Under the pieces are notes generated by a model. It did no database searches. It saw only the letters and a list, made by a program, of their open reading frames with translations, and had not been told where the DNA came from. The translations under genes and the position numbers were made by a program. 64,000 bases of DNA from Penelope pileata (Eukaryota; Chordata; Aves; Galliformes; Cracidae). Positions 24,711 to 36,210 of the stretch are shown here, piece by piece (within the stretch, counting starts at the first letter, position 1; each line of letters begins with the position of its first letter). The stretch is taken from positions 666,908 to 730,907 of the forward strand of contig WBMW01005513.1 in NCBI GenBank assembly GCA_013396635.1. The letters run 5' to 3'.

Positions 24711-27700
24711 GTAAAATTAAAGTTATAAATTTTCATTTACTCTGAAATCTTACAGTAATAAAGTGATTCTCAAAAATGAATGAAATGAGCGTGCAGATGC
24801 TTATATATAAACTTTCAAAGCATAATGATGTGCCCCTCCCCCTACCTCTGTTCATTTTTCCAGGGAGGATGTAACTGGTACCTCTTATGCCTGAAATCCC
24901 ATGGAACTGATTAGTAATATAATCCTGCATAAAATATCTTACAGGAGTTTAGTTAAAAGAAATGCTCTTTAAAAAATTGATAGACTGATTCTCTGTGGGC
25001 AGACTCAAAGAGGAATTTTTTTTCAGGGTAACCCAGCTTTGTTCAGTAGTTTGCAGCTGGCTAATGCCTTATCCACACTCCTGGATTTGCTGTCGTTTTA
25101 GCTGCAGTGATTCTTTTGAGCTGTGATCAACTGGCAGAAGTTTGAGCAAAAGTCTTTGGCTGGCTTTGCTCCTCTGAGATTGCTTGTGTCTGTGCAAAAA
25201 CAGTTTCTGACACCTGCAGAGGAGGCAAGGTAATAAGCCTGATTCACCAATGCCCAGTATAGCTTGATGGTGTTCTTGTGTGAACACAGGTTGTGAATAC
25301 TTGAGACCGTTTGAGCATGCCAGCAGTTCTGGGCAGGGTGAACAGATTCGGTTCTCAGCAGTGACAGGAGTTGCTGCATCTGTGAACAGTGAGTCAAATG
25401 CCTCATCAAGTCTTTGAAGTCATCCATCCGGGGACTGGCATTCCTCATCAATGCCAGGCATCCCACAACAGCGTAGAACTAAGGAAGGATTGTGGTTCAT
25501 GGGCAAAAAAAAGAGCCCTGCACGCATCCAAGAGACTTTTTCCAGTTACTTTATAGAAGCAGTGATATTCAAATACTAAAATTTTTTGCTTCCTATATTT
25601 TAGTTCAAGTGCACAGGAATCAAAGCAAAAGGTTTTTATTTTTATTCCGTCTGCAGTTCAAGATGAGTAACACACAAAGTAAAGGACGCTGGAAAACAGC
25701 ATTTCTCAAGATTTTAATTCCTGTTCCAACTAGTTTACTTGGTGTGTCTTTAACTCTCATCTGGTCCTAAACCTAACTCATCTCATCTGTTCCCACTTCC
25801 CTTGAAACCCTGGAATCAGCAGCTGCGTTTAGAAAGAAAACTATAAAGCAAGTCCCAACTTTACTTGTAAGTATATGCATATGGTGATTTGCCAGCTGTT
25901 TTTTAGACACACTTGCTGGCTTAAATGTAGGTACACGCAAACATACAGTACTTTTGATATCATCTACATCTTGGACTTTCTTACAATGCTTTGATGTCAG
26001 CAGCTTTTTACTTTTCTTACAACACGTTTTACTTTTTTCTCCTTCTCTCTCCCACCTATCAATTTGCCTCTGCGTTTCACCCTCTGCAGAGGGTCTGCAT
26101 TTAACGCTTTGCTTTTGTGAGTTTGGTTAAAGGTCTGGAAGTAAACGTTAGGCATTCTGCTGTGAGTACAATTGCTTAAATTGATTTCATTCTACTTTAG
26201 CCCTTTAGAATAGCTGCTGTGAACTTGCACCTAAGAGTTTCCAAGAATTAGTTGGATTTTTTCCCTTTTTGGTGTTTAAAGCCCAGCTTTCCTTTCATGG
26301 GTTAAACATTTGTGAATGGGCAGACAATATTCATTTTAGTAATAAAAAGGCTTTGCATCTGGCAGGTAGTCTCATAGGCAGATGAAATGATGAGGAGTCG
26401 CTGGTGATGTCGAGTAGAATAGATGATAAAATTATTAAATTATGTAGCATTGTCTAATCTGCTCACACAGCTTTGCCTGTTACAAGTGACAAACTAATAT
26501 GCCATCAAACTTGACAGCTGCCTTAGTTTATTGTAGAAACTCGACACAAACTGTCGTTCATGTGCTCTAGAAGTGATGTGTTTTGGATAACAGGAAATAC
26601 ATTCCTCCGGCACCTTGTAAAACCGTACAGTTGGCTGAGTGTTACATGAAAGAAAGCATAGAGTCCAGTTCATAATAACAAACCCGAGTTGCACCGAATA
26701 TGAGCACTTGTTGTGTTTCTTTCCTTCCAGAGGAGTTTGTGGAACCACTCTGAGAATTAACGGTTTGGTTAGGAGGTATTCAGAAAGTTGTGAGCACAGT
26801 CTGCAGTGGATAGACAGACCATGTGAAGTTATGCTTCAGCATGGCATGATCATTTCAGGGGAGATAAAATCTGCCAGCCAGATCTGTGTCCTGTAACTCT
26901 TGAGTACGGTACTTGGAGTGGATGTTTTTGTGGGGCTTAAGGCAGGCAAGGGCAGAGGTGTGACCAGGAGCCCTTACTTTAACCCCTGGCTGTAATGGTT
27001 TTATCCAAGTTTCAGTTTCTCAGTGAAGAAAGGGATGAACAGAATCCCTTTGAGGTAGAACTAATGAGGGGTGATGCAGAATGTGTTTCTCCACTGCCTT
27101 GGCCCGTGTTCCTTCATCCTGGTTACTTCTATCTATATTAATATACATTTGGCTTCCTTCCTGAAAACGCTGCGTACGGTGCCAAGCCTTGTGGTGGTTT
27201 TGTAATGGGGCTGATGAACACGTGGCTGCTCAGCTGCCTTCCACTGGTCGCTTCACGGAAATAAACTTGTCTCCAGAGGCAAAGTGGTTTGCCATTACAC
27301 TAACCCACTGCTACACTGTGATAATACCGATCGCTTGAGAACTTCCTTACCTCTTAAAATGTATCCAAGTCAAATTGCTCAGACTAGAGTAAACCTGAAG
27401 GTGTTTTTATGTAGTTTCTGATGACGGAAGATTGGAGTATGTGATATAGATACAGAATTCTGCATCTCAGTGGTTTTCTTGACATGATGAGTCTCTGTTG
27501 TTGCTGTCTGACTGGTAGAGAATGTGCTGAACCTAGACTTGTTCCTATAGAATGTTTACCCCACACACTTCTAAGCTGCCTGCACAATTCTGTAAACTGC
27601 AATTCATTGTAAACCAGGTAGAAGAATAAAGAACGTCTCCCTTCTGTTTTACGTTGTTCACTTCTCAAGAAAAAAGTGACAGTGTGCAGTTCTGTATTGG

Positions 27701-27766
27701 CAAGTGTTTATCTCCCTTTCTAAGGTTAAAAGCCAACCTACGCACAGAATAGTTGAAAGAACTAGA
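24711..27766. other. Non-coding DNA, no gene seen
   Basis: AT-rich unique sequence. Short frames on the minus strand around 25.07-25.47 kb and on the plus strand at 26.64-26.90 kb show no recognisable domain. A good acceptor-like tract lies at 26,712-26,730, but no convincing donor follows it. No transposon seen. Confidence 0.5.
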
Positions 27767-28639
27767 CAGGCATGTCCAGCCTATGCCCCACGGGCCACAC
27801 GTGGCCTGGCACAGCTCGCAGTGTGGCCGAGCCATCATGGTGCTGGCTCTGCCCCGCCAAGCGGCCTGGCCTGGCCCCATGTGTGCACCCATCACTCAGC
27901 AACTAGCACTGCCCGAGCTGAAGCCAGGACATGGAGAGGTCACAGTGTAGTGCTAATTCAAGTTATGCAAACAATTTTATGCATTTTGATACATTGGCTA
28001 AACACAGTCCTGTGAACAGTGAAAAATATGCAACCTTGCTTTTTGTTTTAATAAAGAAATTTGAGAATAGGTTTCAAGATTGCTGAAAAAATGATCAATT
28101 TTTTGATATATTTGTGACTCAATTTTCAGTCAACATAAATACAATACCTACAAATTTTCAAATGGAATGTATAGAGTTGTAATCAGATATCCAACTCAAC
28201 ATTTGATCATGTCTCTCTACTAGACTTTTATGGGACCTATCTTACCAGAGAAAAATATCCCTCACTTCACAATCACACCGTATTCATGTCATTGCTTTTT
28301 GGCAGTACATGCATTTGTGATGAACTGTTTTCAAGGGTGAAGCACAGAAAGAGTAAACTTTCATCAAAAATCTCTGACAAACGCGTTGAGAACTAAGAAT
28401 TGCAGCCACTCCCGTCGAACCAGAATGATGCATTAGTTTCACAAAAACAAGGTCAAATATTCCACTAGTTTTATGTTTTTATTGCTCTTTTAAAATGTTT
28501 TAATAAAGATTATATATATATATATATGTAAAGTGTTGTTATTTATATATGTTAACGGTATTATATATTTTATATGTGGCCCAAGACAATTCCTCTTCAC
28601 TCAGTGCAGCCCAGGCAAGCCAGAAGGTTGGACCCCCAT
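27767..28639 (+). mobile_element. Decayed hAT-superfamily DNA transposon (Charlie-like), 873 bp
   Basis: The element is bounded by an imperfect 8-bp target-site duplication: GAACTAGA (27,759-27,766) and GGACTAGA (28,640-28,647), 7 of 8 matching. Eight bases is the hAT hallmark. The left end reads CAGGCATGTCCAGCC; the reverse complement of the right end reads ATGGGGGTCCAACC, so the termini are inverted repeats around GTCCARCC. Subterminal GGCCACACGTGGCC on the left and TATGTGGCCCAAG on the right are typical of Charlie-like hATs. The interior keeps only the 3' part of the transposase gene, so the copy is an internally or 5'-deleted, non-autonomous derivative that later mutated. An (AT)n run lies at about 28,508-28,527. 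Family assignment is from memory of hAT structure. Confidence 0.75.
27961..28468 (+). pseudogene. hAT transposase C-terminal fragment, dimerisation domain, inactivated
   Basis: Read with one frameshift, this segment gives about 169 codons of the C-terminal half of a hAT transposase. Frame one (from 27,961) contains HFDTLAKHSPVNSEKYATLL and FVTQFSVNINTIPTNFQMEC. After a shift near 28,190 the second frame contains LLDFYGTYLTREKYPSLHNH, then FGSTCICDELFSRVKHRKSK and LSSKISDKRVEN. It ends QNDALVSQKQGQIFH at the stop at 28,466-28,468. The order LDFY...YLTREKYP...FGSTYICEQLFS-like...SKxxxKISDxxxEN...DALVSQKQ is that of the hATC dimerisation region as also found in the domesticated GTF2IRD2- and ZBED-type proteins. 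In-frame stops at 28,084, 28,180 and 28,394 plus the frameshift show it is dead. The catalytic N-terminal region and BED finger are absent. Confidence 0.8.
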
Positions 28640-29950
28640 GGACTAGAGGTTATCTTTCCAAATTCTCTTTTTGGAAGATGACTTCCATCCCTTGAATAAA
28701 CTTAGCTGCTTTATTTCCATTTGTTTGCTCTCTGGTGCATTGTCACAAGATGATCTGATATTTAAAATTCCTTGCCTCTACACTATTCTTCTTGTATTAA
28801 AATCTTGCCAAAAGTGCTGATCCAGATTAGGAAGAACATGACACATCCGTGAAGCGTCAAACATGATAAAAATTGGTTTTAACACAGAAGATCAGGGCCA
28901 TTAAGATTCCAAACTAATTAGAGACCAAATTAGCCTTGAATTACAACCGATATTCGTATCTTCTTGACATGGAAAGACAAAGAAGTAGTAAAAAGCAAAG
29001 AGATGGAACTTCGAAAACTTCAGCCTCCTCCAAGAAAGGGAATGGCTGGAGTAAGATGAGATTGCCTTTGCCTCGTTTCCCTCTTGAAAACGTATCATCT
29101 AGTGGTCATTCTTGGAATTTAGCCTTAGCTTTCTCTGGGTGTTTCAGGAGTGAGAACCACTGCTAAATGATCGCTCTTGACAAGGTGATGATAACACCCA
29201 AGTATCTAAGCTGTTTAGGGAGCTTATTGGCACCCCGCAGTTATGCTGTTGCCCTCCAGCCACTGAACACCCCTGCACACTGCATTTTAAAAAGAATAGG
29301 TATGTATATACTGTATTTAAAGGAATTTTTCTAAGGAGCGCATTAAGAGCGTTTCAGTTACAGGCATTAGAAGATACATTGTGTGAAAGTTTGGAATTTT
29401 TCTGTAATAAGATTTACTATGGTGTTAAACGATTAAAACTTAGCCAAGTTCTCTTAAAACTGTTTAGAACTTTTTAATTGGCTGATTTGGTTTGTTTCCC
29501 ATGGAAGAAGCAGCTCTCAGCTTGCAGCCTTCATGTTGGGTTGGAAGTGTTAACTGTGTATTGTTGCCTTTGATCTGTTTGCTTGGAGATAAATCCTCTA
29601 TATTGGATTGCGTGTGGGGGCGTGTGCTTTTCTTCAAAAACATTTTTACATTAAATCAGCAGGAGCTATCAGTGAATGTTGGTGGGCAAGCTGTAGAAGA
29701 CAGGAAAGCAGCTTGCTTACTCTAAAAGCTAAGTGTTTATGAACAGCCAGTGTATTTGAGTCTGTGCAACCACGGATTCACTCATTTTTGAGTCAGTTTT
29801 TGAGCCCATGTGAGCTCAAGTTCAATCAAGCACATGTTGATTTTGTCCTTACTCAGAAAAGTGCTTACACTGACCATATGCTTAAATATCATCAGCTGCT
29901 GAATTAAACTCAAATCCCTCAGGTGTTCTGTTGATTTGCTTTTCTTGCAG
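28640..29950. other. Non-coding DNA, no gene seen
   Basis: AT-rich unique sequence between the hAT fossil and an exon-like segment. A 76-codon plus-strand frame at 28,936-29,166 is Lys/Ser-rich and unrelated to any family I recognise. Nothing else is evident. Confidence 0.5.
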
Positions 29951-30025
29951 TATCTGTATCTCTTAACAGGAGGTTGGTATAGGAATGTCTTTGGCACAAC
30001 AATTTCACGAGCAGAGCAGAACCTT
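29951..30025 (+). other. Candidate coding cassette exon, 75 nt
   Basis: A strong acceptor (TGATTTGCTTTTCTTGCAG, ending 29,950) is followed by 75 bases and a GTGAGTA donor at 30,026. The length is a multiple of three, and only one frame is open across it. It reads YLYLLTGGWYRNVFG followed by TTISRAEQNL. The last exonic base is T, which weakens the donor. I know no matching protein. The donor runs directly into an AT-rich simple repeat, so the site may be fortuitous. Confidence 0.2.
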
Positions 30026-30028
30026 GTG

Positions 30029-30112
30029 AGTATATTATATTCATATATTCATATATTATATATTATTATATATTATATATAATTTATTCATATATTATAT
30101 TATATTATATAT
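30029..30112 (+). repeat. AT-rich simple repeat (TATAT/TTCATATA units)
   Basis: About 84 bases are made almost only of A and T in irregular TATTATATA and ATTCATATAT units. The tract ends exactly where the CR1 fragment begins, which suggests either insertion into AT-rich DNA or repeat growth at the truncated CR1 5' end. It is likely length-variable and could form cruciform structure. Confidence 0.85.
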
Positions 30113-30366
30113 TGTGCCAGGGTAAATTTAGACTGGATATAAGGAAAAACTTTTTCTCTGAAAGAGTGGTCAGGCACTGGAATGGCCTGCCTAGGGAAGT
30201 GGTGAAGTCACCGTCCCTGGCGCTGTTCAAGAAACATCTAGATGAAGTGCTAAGGGATATGATTTAGTAGCTTACTGGGTAGGGATGGTGATAGGAGGAT
30301 GGTTGGACTAGATGATCTTGTAGGTCCTTTCCAACCTAGTGTTTCTATGATCCTATGATTCTATAT
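30113..30366 (+). mobile_element. CR1 LINE, 5'-truncated 3' end, plus strand
   Basis: The segment contains hallmark CR1 3'-end phrases: AAGAGTGGTCAGGCACTGGA, a stretch ending GTCACCGTCCCTGGC, TTCAAGAAACATCTAGATGA, and GGTTGGACTAGATGATCTTG followed by TAGGTCCTTTCCAACC. It closes with a short tail of ATTCTATG-like units (GTTTCTATGATCCTATGATT). CR1 elements in birds are nearly always severely 5'-truncated and make no target-site duplication, which fits here. Only untranslated and extreme 3' reverse-transcriptase-gene sequence remains, so there is no coding capacity. Similarity of the core to the remembered consensus suggests moderate age. Confidence 0.9.
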
Positions 30367-32543
30367 CATGCCAGTTGCATTTTGGTCTTAAGGAAAGCCA
30401 GGGAGCTTGGTCTATAGCTCTGTTCTTCATACAGTGATTTCATTATGGGCAAAAGCATCAATTCAGTATTGGAGTTTTGAAGAGCACCATGAAAGTCTGT
30501 TCCTTCTTTCCAAAGGTTTCACTTGCTATAGTCTTGTAAGTTAAATACTTGTACAACTGTTCTTTAGGAGATCCAATGGCTTAAACTGCAGGTGAAAGCC
30601 CTTTCTGGATTTGTTACATTTTTTTAAAAAACCTGTCTTATGCTTTGTTTTCTTCTCATCTGTGCAAGTTCTACATGTTAGTAATAAAAGATGATTTACT
30701 TCTTTTTTCTTTGCCTTGGAGCTTAAATGTGAGAAGAGAAAGGAAACCAGAGTATTGATTTCGTTAGCATAGACAAATATAAGATGAAGGAGCTGAAAGC
30801 CAAGTGCAAGCAGCTGGTGACTGTGACAAGGGGTACTTGGTGAATGCTGTTTTAATGATGTTAAAGTTAGAAAATACGTTGATGAGTATCTTGAGTAAGA
30901 TTAATTTCTATAACTTATTGTAACTTTCAAGAGGGCTTGAGATTTATATCTAATAAATATTGATGGCTTGTAACTGAGTTTGTTGTGCAGATAAGTGCCA
31001 TCTGACTATTACTGACAAGCTTGTTTTAACCTTCAGAGAACTTTTTAGGGGAGAAATGCACTGCAGAAGCTATCTGGCAGAAAGTCAGGAATCAGAGTCT
31101 GTTGGTCTGCTTAACTATGTTGCTTGTGGTGAAATAGATTGACAGTGATTTATTTATTTTTGAATATATAACTCATTAGCTATTGTTCCACCTAGCAAAG
31201 CGTTTCAGTGAGTGCTTAAGCCTGAAGCAGTCCCTTAACTTCTGGCAATACCGCTGTGGCAGTAAATGATTCTGGATTCTTTATCCTGAGGCATCTGAAA
31301 TCATGCGTAGGCCTTCTGTTGGAATTAACCAGCATTTCTGGGGGCTCACTGCCTGTTGACCAAATTTAGGTGTTCTTTAAGCACAGGAACACATTCTGGT
31401 GCTACCTTGGCCTAAAAAACTAACATAACATCCACAGAATTTTCTGAGAAAGCTATAAAAGTCTTTTGAAAAGTTACCATATTGCAGTGCTTTTTTGGGG
31501 TATAGGCTGGGGACAAACACCTGTGTAAAATGTAGTGCAGGGAATATGCAGGTGACATAAAAAGAGCTTTATCACAGTGCACCTTTGCTTCTTCAACAAG
31601 AAATAATGGTACTGCTTTCTTCCTTTCTCTTCCTGACTGAGTTATGGCTATTTGAGTAGCTGCTTCCTGGGAAATCTGAAAAGCAGGGGAGGGGTTACCT
31701 GGGTTGTGGGTTATGCATCAAAATGCAGTGCTTACATCTGAGAGATGGTTGTATTCTGCCTGGGTGATATGAAATGCAGGGTTGGTTCTGGTGGAGCCAG
31801 GAGCACGTAACGCTGCAGTAAGGCTGTGGGGATGGGAGCAGTGTGGGGGGAGCGGTGCTGGCAGGGCAGTGAGGTGGGAGCCTGGCCCTGCCACTGACTT
31901 CTGCGGGAGCTGCTGTGTGTTGTGGTGACTCAACCTCTGCTTCTTTCCATAGTCCTCTAAAAGAAAGGTGCAGTCACATGATGGATTGTGGAATAATGTG
32001 AATTAAGGACTTTATAAAATTATGACATGGCCTGCTGTCATTAATGATAGTTTATGTGCCATCATGGTGAGACTTTTCACAAAGTATTTTCTGATTTGTG
32101 CGTTAGAACTTCAGATTAGCATCTCCACTGTGTTAATTAAAAGTTTGTGATTTCACTTGAAGTCATGAATCTTGTTTGTTCTTTCAAGGTGTGGTGTAGG
32201 CAAGAAATAGAGGCTCTGAAAACTATTGATCTGCTGAAGCCAGCACTTTCAATCTGGGTTTTACTGAAGTCATTGCCAAAAATGTGATCAACTCCATTAC
32301 AGCAGGGATTTTGCTTGTGCTCTGATGTGTAAATTCAAGTGCTTGTGTAGTCGACAGTGTCAACAGTTTCCCTGCAAGTAAAACAAGGCTTGTTTGCATC
32401 ATCAGGTGTTAAACTATATTTTAGATTGAAGTGTTTTTTTTTTCCCCTCAGGAGCATAATGACTTCACTTGAAAGCAAATTGTTCCAGATTAACGTTGAA
32501 AACATACTAGCAGTGAGAAACGATGGTTTAGGTTCTGAGTGCT
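30367..32543. other. Non-coding DNA, no gene seen
   Basis: Unique AT-rich sequence between two CR1 copies of opposite orientation. No frame, RNA gene or additional transposon was recognised. Confidence 0.5.
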
Positions 32544-32838
32544 TAGAATGGTATAATCATCAAGGTTGGAAAAGACGTCCAAGATCATCTAGTTCAATCA
32601 TACATCTAGCACCAAGATTACCTGCTAAACCATGTCCCTCAGTTCCACATCCAGATGTGCCTTGAACACCTCCAGGGACGGTGACTCCACCACCTCCTTG
32701 GGCAGCCTCTGCTAGTACCTGACCACTCGCTCGGAGTTCTTCCTAATATCTAACCTGAACCTCCCCTTGAGGCCGTTCCCTCTTGTCCTATCTCTAGCTA
32801 CCTGGGAGAAGAGGCTGACCCCCGCCTCACCTCGCCTA
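32544..32838 (-). mobile_element. CR1 LINE, 5'-truncated 3' end, minus strand
   Basis: Read on the plus strand, the copy starts at its tail (AGAATGGTATAATCATCAAG, GTTGGAAAAGAC). It goes on through GATCATCTAGTTCAATCATA, CCTCCAGGGACGGTGACTCC, ACCACCTCCTTGGGCAGCCT, and ends near CTCTAGCTACCTGGGAGAAG and AGGCTGACCCCCGCC. This is the reverse complement of the standard avian CR1 3' region. The 5' truncation point is approximate. It carries no intact frame. Confidence 0.9.
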
Positions 32839-34096
32839 CTTATTACTAGGCTTACATCTTCAAAACTGCACATCCAAAAACTAGTCTTTTAGGGTTGCTA
32901 GCCCTTTACCCTCTGGGTAGTAAACTTTACTTGCCTTTCTGGATGTATAGCTATGAATTTTAGCTTTCCTATAGAAGCTATGCTTTGACTTCAGCATTCT
33001 TGTAGTGCGATGCTGATGGCTGTGATCTTGCCTTTTCTTTGGCATATGCAAGGATTTTAGCTCTGAAACAGTGTAGAATAAACAGCTGAAGTGCTGATTT
33101 TTTTTTATTCCTTTTCCTTAGATGTGACTGAAAGATCTACTTTTGTATTTCAGGCAGGAAATGAAAAGGAAAGACCTAGGAGTTGTAAATAAGAACAGAA
33201 TTTCTTAAGTCTTTTCTGTTTGAACCAACCTAATGTTTCCAGTACCTGGTTAGGATCTCTTGATTGCTGTAATTACATAGAATAACAAAGCTTAAGTTCT
33301 TTGGAGAAACCCAAGGCAATTTCCAGTGGTGTTTGTGGATGGACTAATTATTTTAATATATTAGGAGTAATGCCTCTTAGCTCTTATTTTACTTTGGCAT
33401 TGCTGTAAACAAAAACTTTTTTTTTGCAAAAGACGTAATTGGTTGCAATTTGTTGGATAGTTAGAGGCGCTCAGGAAATGGACAGCAGAGCTCTGTCGGG
33501 TAGAGGCTCCCCATGTGCATCAGTTATTTAGGCATTTGGGGCGTTCTTCTGGAGTGTTGCTGAGCTTCAACTCCTGAAGACTTCACCAAGGAAATAGCCC
33601 ACACCATATTTTAAAATAACAATAATAAAAAAAGAGGCTGGAGAAGAGACCACTCTTAAGGGCTTGAAAACAATTTCAGAGGAGCAGATTCTTCTGAGAG
33701 GTACCAATGCTTCCTCACTGTTTGCACGGCTAGAGTCATGAGAGGCAGAGAGAGCTTGTGAGCCTCAGAACAGATGGATTAATGTACAGCTGTTAGCATT
33801 TGAGATACTGGGAGCTGACAGAAAGGAAAAAATGCTATTGGCTTTCTTTTAATAGGTTCTTTCCTCTAGCAATTTTCTTTTCTGTGTATATGAACAAAAT
33901 CTGAATTGCTATTAATTCCTTAATAAAATGATCTTGCAGACTGACGTGTGGTGCTGGAATGAGTGAAAACACATGTATATTTGTTTGTTTATTGAATTTT
34001 TGAATTGTTTTTATTTTTTAATTGTGACTGAGAGATCCAGAAGTCCCACAAAATGGAATGTGCATATACCCAGCATCACTATGTCCATAATCACAC
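32839..34096. other. Non-coding DNA, no gene seen
   Basis: Unique AT-rich sequence between two minus-strand CR1 pieces. No reading frame of interest, RNA gene or repeat family was recognised. Confidence 0.5.
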
Positions 34097-34152
34097 ACAG
34101 AATCACAGAATTGTAGGGGCTGGAAGGGACCTCGAGAGATCATCGAGTCCAT
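34097..34152 (-). mobile_element. CR1 LINE remnant, ~56 bp, minus strand
   Basis: CAGAATCACAGAATTGTAGG, then GGCTGGAAGGGACCTCGAGA and GATCATCGAGTCC, is the reverse complement of the extreme CR1 3' end. Only about 56 bases remain. It is either a very short insertion or the relic of a longer one. Confidence 0.8.
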
Positions 34153-36019
34153 AATACAGTGACACTTGTTACATCACATTAAATGGTTACACTGCTGTGC
34201 TTTTCATCACTTTGGGTTCTTTGGCTTAGTCTTAGGACCTTGGATTTTGTGCTAGGATCTTTAGGAGACAGCCTAACACAAAGCTAAAACAAAAAGTAGC
34301 AGCGCGGATGCCAGCTGGTAGCAGTGGGTCTTGTCAGCACTTCTAATCCCTTACCAAGGAAGATCATCTAAGGCGGAAGGAAAAATGTTTTGATAAAACA
34401 AGAGGCTTGAGGACCTGAGAGAGAGTGTTTTATTTTTAAAAGTCAAAGATAGGTGTCAGCAAAACTTGTCCTGGCTCTGTGTTAGCTCATGTAGACGCAA
34501 CACTTTAGTGCCTTTCCTTAAGCAAAGGATTAGTGCATGGCTGCCCACCAGGCTGGCTGTGTTGTGTCAATTTTTGGGAATAATTTACAATTTAACTTCC
34601 TATTCGTTTTATTTATCAGAAAGTGTATTTGTTTAAACTCTGAGCGAAACTGTGCTCTTGTTTGCCTGAAGGTCCTTGTGCCATTCATGCAAGTCCCTAC
34701 AAGTGCTTTTTTGGCAGAGTTTTGGTTCAAGTTCAGGTATTTGCACTGTAAGCTCAAAAGGCAATTTCAGTGTGCAAACCCATGCATACCTTTTTTTTTT
34801 TTTAAAAAAANNNNNNNNNNNNNNNNNNNNNAAAAAAAAAAAAAAAAAGTAACTGCAATTTGACACAGCTCCAGTCATTACCTACTGCTCATCAACTCTA
34901 ATCTGTGTAGAGCAGCTTGTTTCCTCTCTCCTCTTGAGGTTAACTTGTGCCATCAGGGAATGTGTCACCATCTGGGAGCAGAAGGCTTCCCCAGAGCTGT
35001 GCGGCAGAGCTGCCAGCGTGGAGAGGCTTGCAGGCTGGGTGCAGGAAGCAGCCGGGCTACGTGTGGGGATGGGGACTGAAATGGCTGCATTTGGATTCTT
35101 CTTCCTACTCTGCTGATGTAGAAATGACTTCATTCGTTTCTTTGGGGACATGAGGACGGGCTGTGTCACATTGCGGCTCTGTGTGGGGAGGCACAGAGGA
35201 GGTGCATGGGCACAAGTTCCGAAGATGTGCTGCTGTTGGGCAGCCCCCGCTGCACGTGGGCTGCAGCACTTGTGAGCAGTGAACAGAGCTGGAGAGCGGG
35301 TCTGTCTTCCAATAAATGATTGGCAGGGCTTGAACATAACTCATTACAGAAGCAGTAGAAGATTGAGAAATGTTTGTTTATGCCAGTTAAAGTTGCTCTG
35401 GTCCCTTGAGAATGGACAGTGTATGAAATATTCAGATTTTAATCACCTTTGCTTAGTGCAAAAACTGGAACTTGGCTGTTTCTGAAATACTGATCTTTTT
35501 TCTGCATAAACAAGTGTGGATGTATATGGAAGGTGCATGTAAATAGATACCAAGTAGGACCATATGTTCAACTTACAGAAGTGAGTATGTATTTACATTT
35601 CTCTATATACATACATACTCTTGCATTCATTTGTCTGCGGGCTTAAGGTTTGTGGAAGAAATGACCCATCTGCTAGGAGTGGTTTCTGTGTGTTATGTCT
35701 GGCTGGGCACAGTGCTCTCAGGTACGCTATCAGATGTGCAATGGGTCATTGCAGAGAATTCAACTTCTGGTCGTATTTTTTACAGTAACTTAAATTTATG
35801 TCTAAATGGCTCTTATGCTATATTTAAAACGTAAAACCCTGGTCTTTTTAGTGTGTCACACTCTGCTGGATCTGAAGGTAGATTTCTATGGAAGCTGATG
35901 CTTTCAGTTCATATTAACACAATTGTTCCTTGCTGCCAGACTCACCGCTGTGGAATAGCCCACACTCGTTTCTTTCAATGGTTTTCCAGGAATCCCAAGC
36001 ACTAGTGCTGTTCTTTATG
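34153..36019. other. Non-coding DNA containing an assembly gap, no gene seen
   Basis: Unique sequence apart from the gap and its homopolymers. A 151-codon minus-strand frame at 34,882-35,337 has compositionally biased residues and no domain that I recognise, so I treat it as chance. Confidence 0.5.
34791..34848. other. Assembly gap inside a T/A homopolymer
   Basis: Thirteen T and seven A are followed by 21 N (34,811-34,831) and then seventeen A. The N length is probably a placeholder. The flanks suggest reads failed in a long A-tract, so the true sequence could be longer and might hide a retroposon tail or simple repeat. Confidence 0.95.
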
Positions 36020-36210
36020 CATCTGGCTGTTCGGGCAGCCTGGAGTCGCGCTTCCTGCACTCCAGCACGCTGCCCCGTGACCCCAGCCAGGTCCCTGCTG
36101 CACGGCGCAGTGGTGCCGTGTGATGGCGGCCCCGCGCTCCCCGCTTGGCCCTGGCCCAGGCAGCGCGCCTGGCTGGCGGCGGTGAGTTCTCCTCGAGCGT
36201 GGGCTTGGTC
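36020..36210 (+). promoter_or_regulatory. Small CpG island, candidate internal promoter
   Basis: About twenty CpG dinucleotides occur in ~190 bases with high G+C, inside otherwise AT-rich, CpG-poor DNA. The patch ends at a consensus splice donor (36,182). The mix of CpG density, an ATG-led open frame and a donor is what an alternative first exon would show. No TATA box was seen. No transposon was recognised in it, so it is not explained by a G+C-rich repeat. Confidence 0.4.
36123..36181 (+). CDS. Possible first coding exon, 5' part of an unknown protein
   Basis: Within the small CpG island, an ATG followed by GCG opens the frame MAAPRSPLGPGPGSAPGWRR. It would splice at the donor G/GTGAGTT after 36,181; read through, it stops at once (TGA at 36,183). 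The composition (Ala, Pro, Gly, Arg) is typical of N-termini coded in CpG islands, and also of chance frames there. The context before ATG (GTGTG) is not a strong Kozak match. No family can be named from 20 residues. I give it low confidence. Confidence 0.18.
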
